Below, piece by piece: positions 13,636 through 13,646 of a DNA stretch of 13,646 bases. Position numbers and translations under genes: made by a program. The DNA is taken from contig JAEDKS010000051.1 of the NCBI GenBank assembly GCA_016295665.1, positions 1 to 13,646 on the forward strand, read 5' to 3'. Below the pieces are notes generated by a model. It was not told where the DNA came from and did not search any database. It saw only the letters and a list, made by a program, of their open reading frames with translations. Position 1 is the stretch's first letter, and each line of letters opens with the position of its first letter. This DNA is from Clostridia bacterium. Its GTDB lineage: Bacteria > Bacillota > Clostridia > Christensenellales > Aristaeellaceae.

Positions 13636-13646
13636 GAGCAAAAATC

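Noticed and set aside
1..13646. CRISPR arrays, tRNAs, rRNAs, insertion sequences, phage genes or integration sites
   Set aside because: No regularly spaced direct repeats, cloverleaf-type sequences, transposase motifs or terminal inverted repeats were seen on either strand.

Overview
The window reads as a chromosomal segment of a GC-rich, Gram-positive-type anaerobe, most likely a member of the Clostridia (for example Christensenellales or Oscillospirales relatives of gut communities). This is inferred from four things: a class 1B dihydroorotate dehydrogenase pair (PyrD plus PyrK), a separate PyrB/PyrI aspartate carbamoyltransferase, strong AAGGAGG-type ribosome binding sites, and mostly G/C-ending codons. 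No rRNA, tRNA, CRISPR array, insertion sequence or phage gene is visible.

Left half, plus strand (1-5766). The window opens inside a HerA/FtsK-like ATPase of the DUF853 (YjgR) family whose N-terminus lies upstream. After a GC-rich hairpin follows a tightly packed run: a DMT/EamA transporter, a DEDDh exonuclease of the DnaQ type (ATGA overlap), a cytoplasmic family 3 glycoside hydrolase, and a small four-helix membrane protein of unknown role. Gaps of -4, 11 and 17 nt suggest one transcript, but the products share no obvious pathway.

Right half, minus strand (13646-5828). A consensus-like promoter at 13607-13635 drives a ten-gene operon: pyrC, pyrK, pyrD, pyrF, pyrE, an unrecognised 162-aa gene, an ABC ATPase, an ABC permease, pyrB and pyrI. 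It encodes every de novo UMP step from carbamoyl aspartate formation to OMP decarboxylation; only carbamoyl phosphate synthetase (carA/carB) is missing from the window. Most genes overlap by 4-7 nt. The two halves converge on a shared hairpin at 5778-5816 that has a terminator-like T tract on the minus strand.

Main point of interest. The 5' leader of the pyr operon is only about 22 nt, too short for a PyrR-type attenuator. About 150 nt into pyrC itself, however, there is a strong imperfect hairpin (13381-13421), immediately preceded by a U tract and followed by TTTTTCTT on the coding strand, inside a stretch of codons that are unusually A/T-ending. This looks like an intragenic intrinsic terminator and could be a translation-coupled, UTP-sensing attenuator analogous to E. 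coli pyrBI, with the PyrC N-terminus acting as the leader peptide. That is a hypothesis. Secondary points are an ABC transporter pair and an unknown gene embedded in the pyr operon, and a repeat-bearing tail on the DUF853 ATPase.
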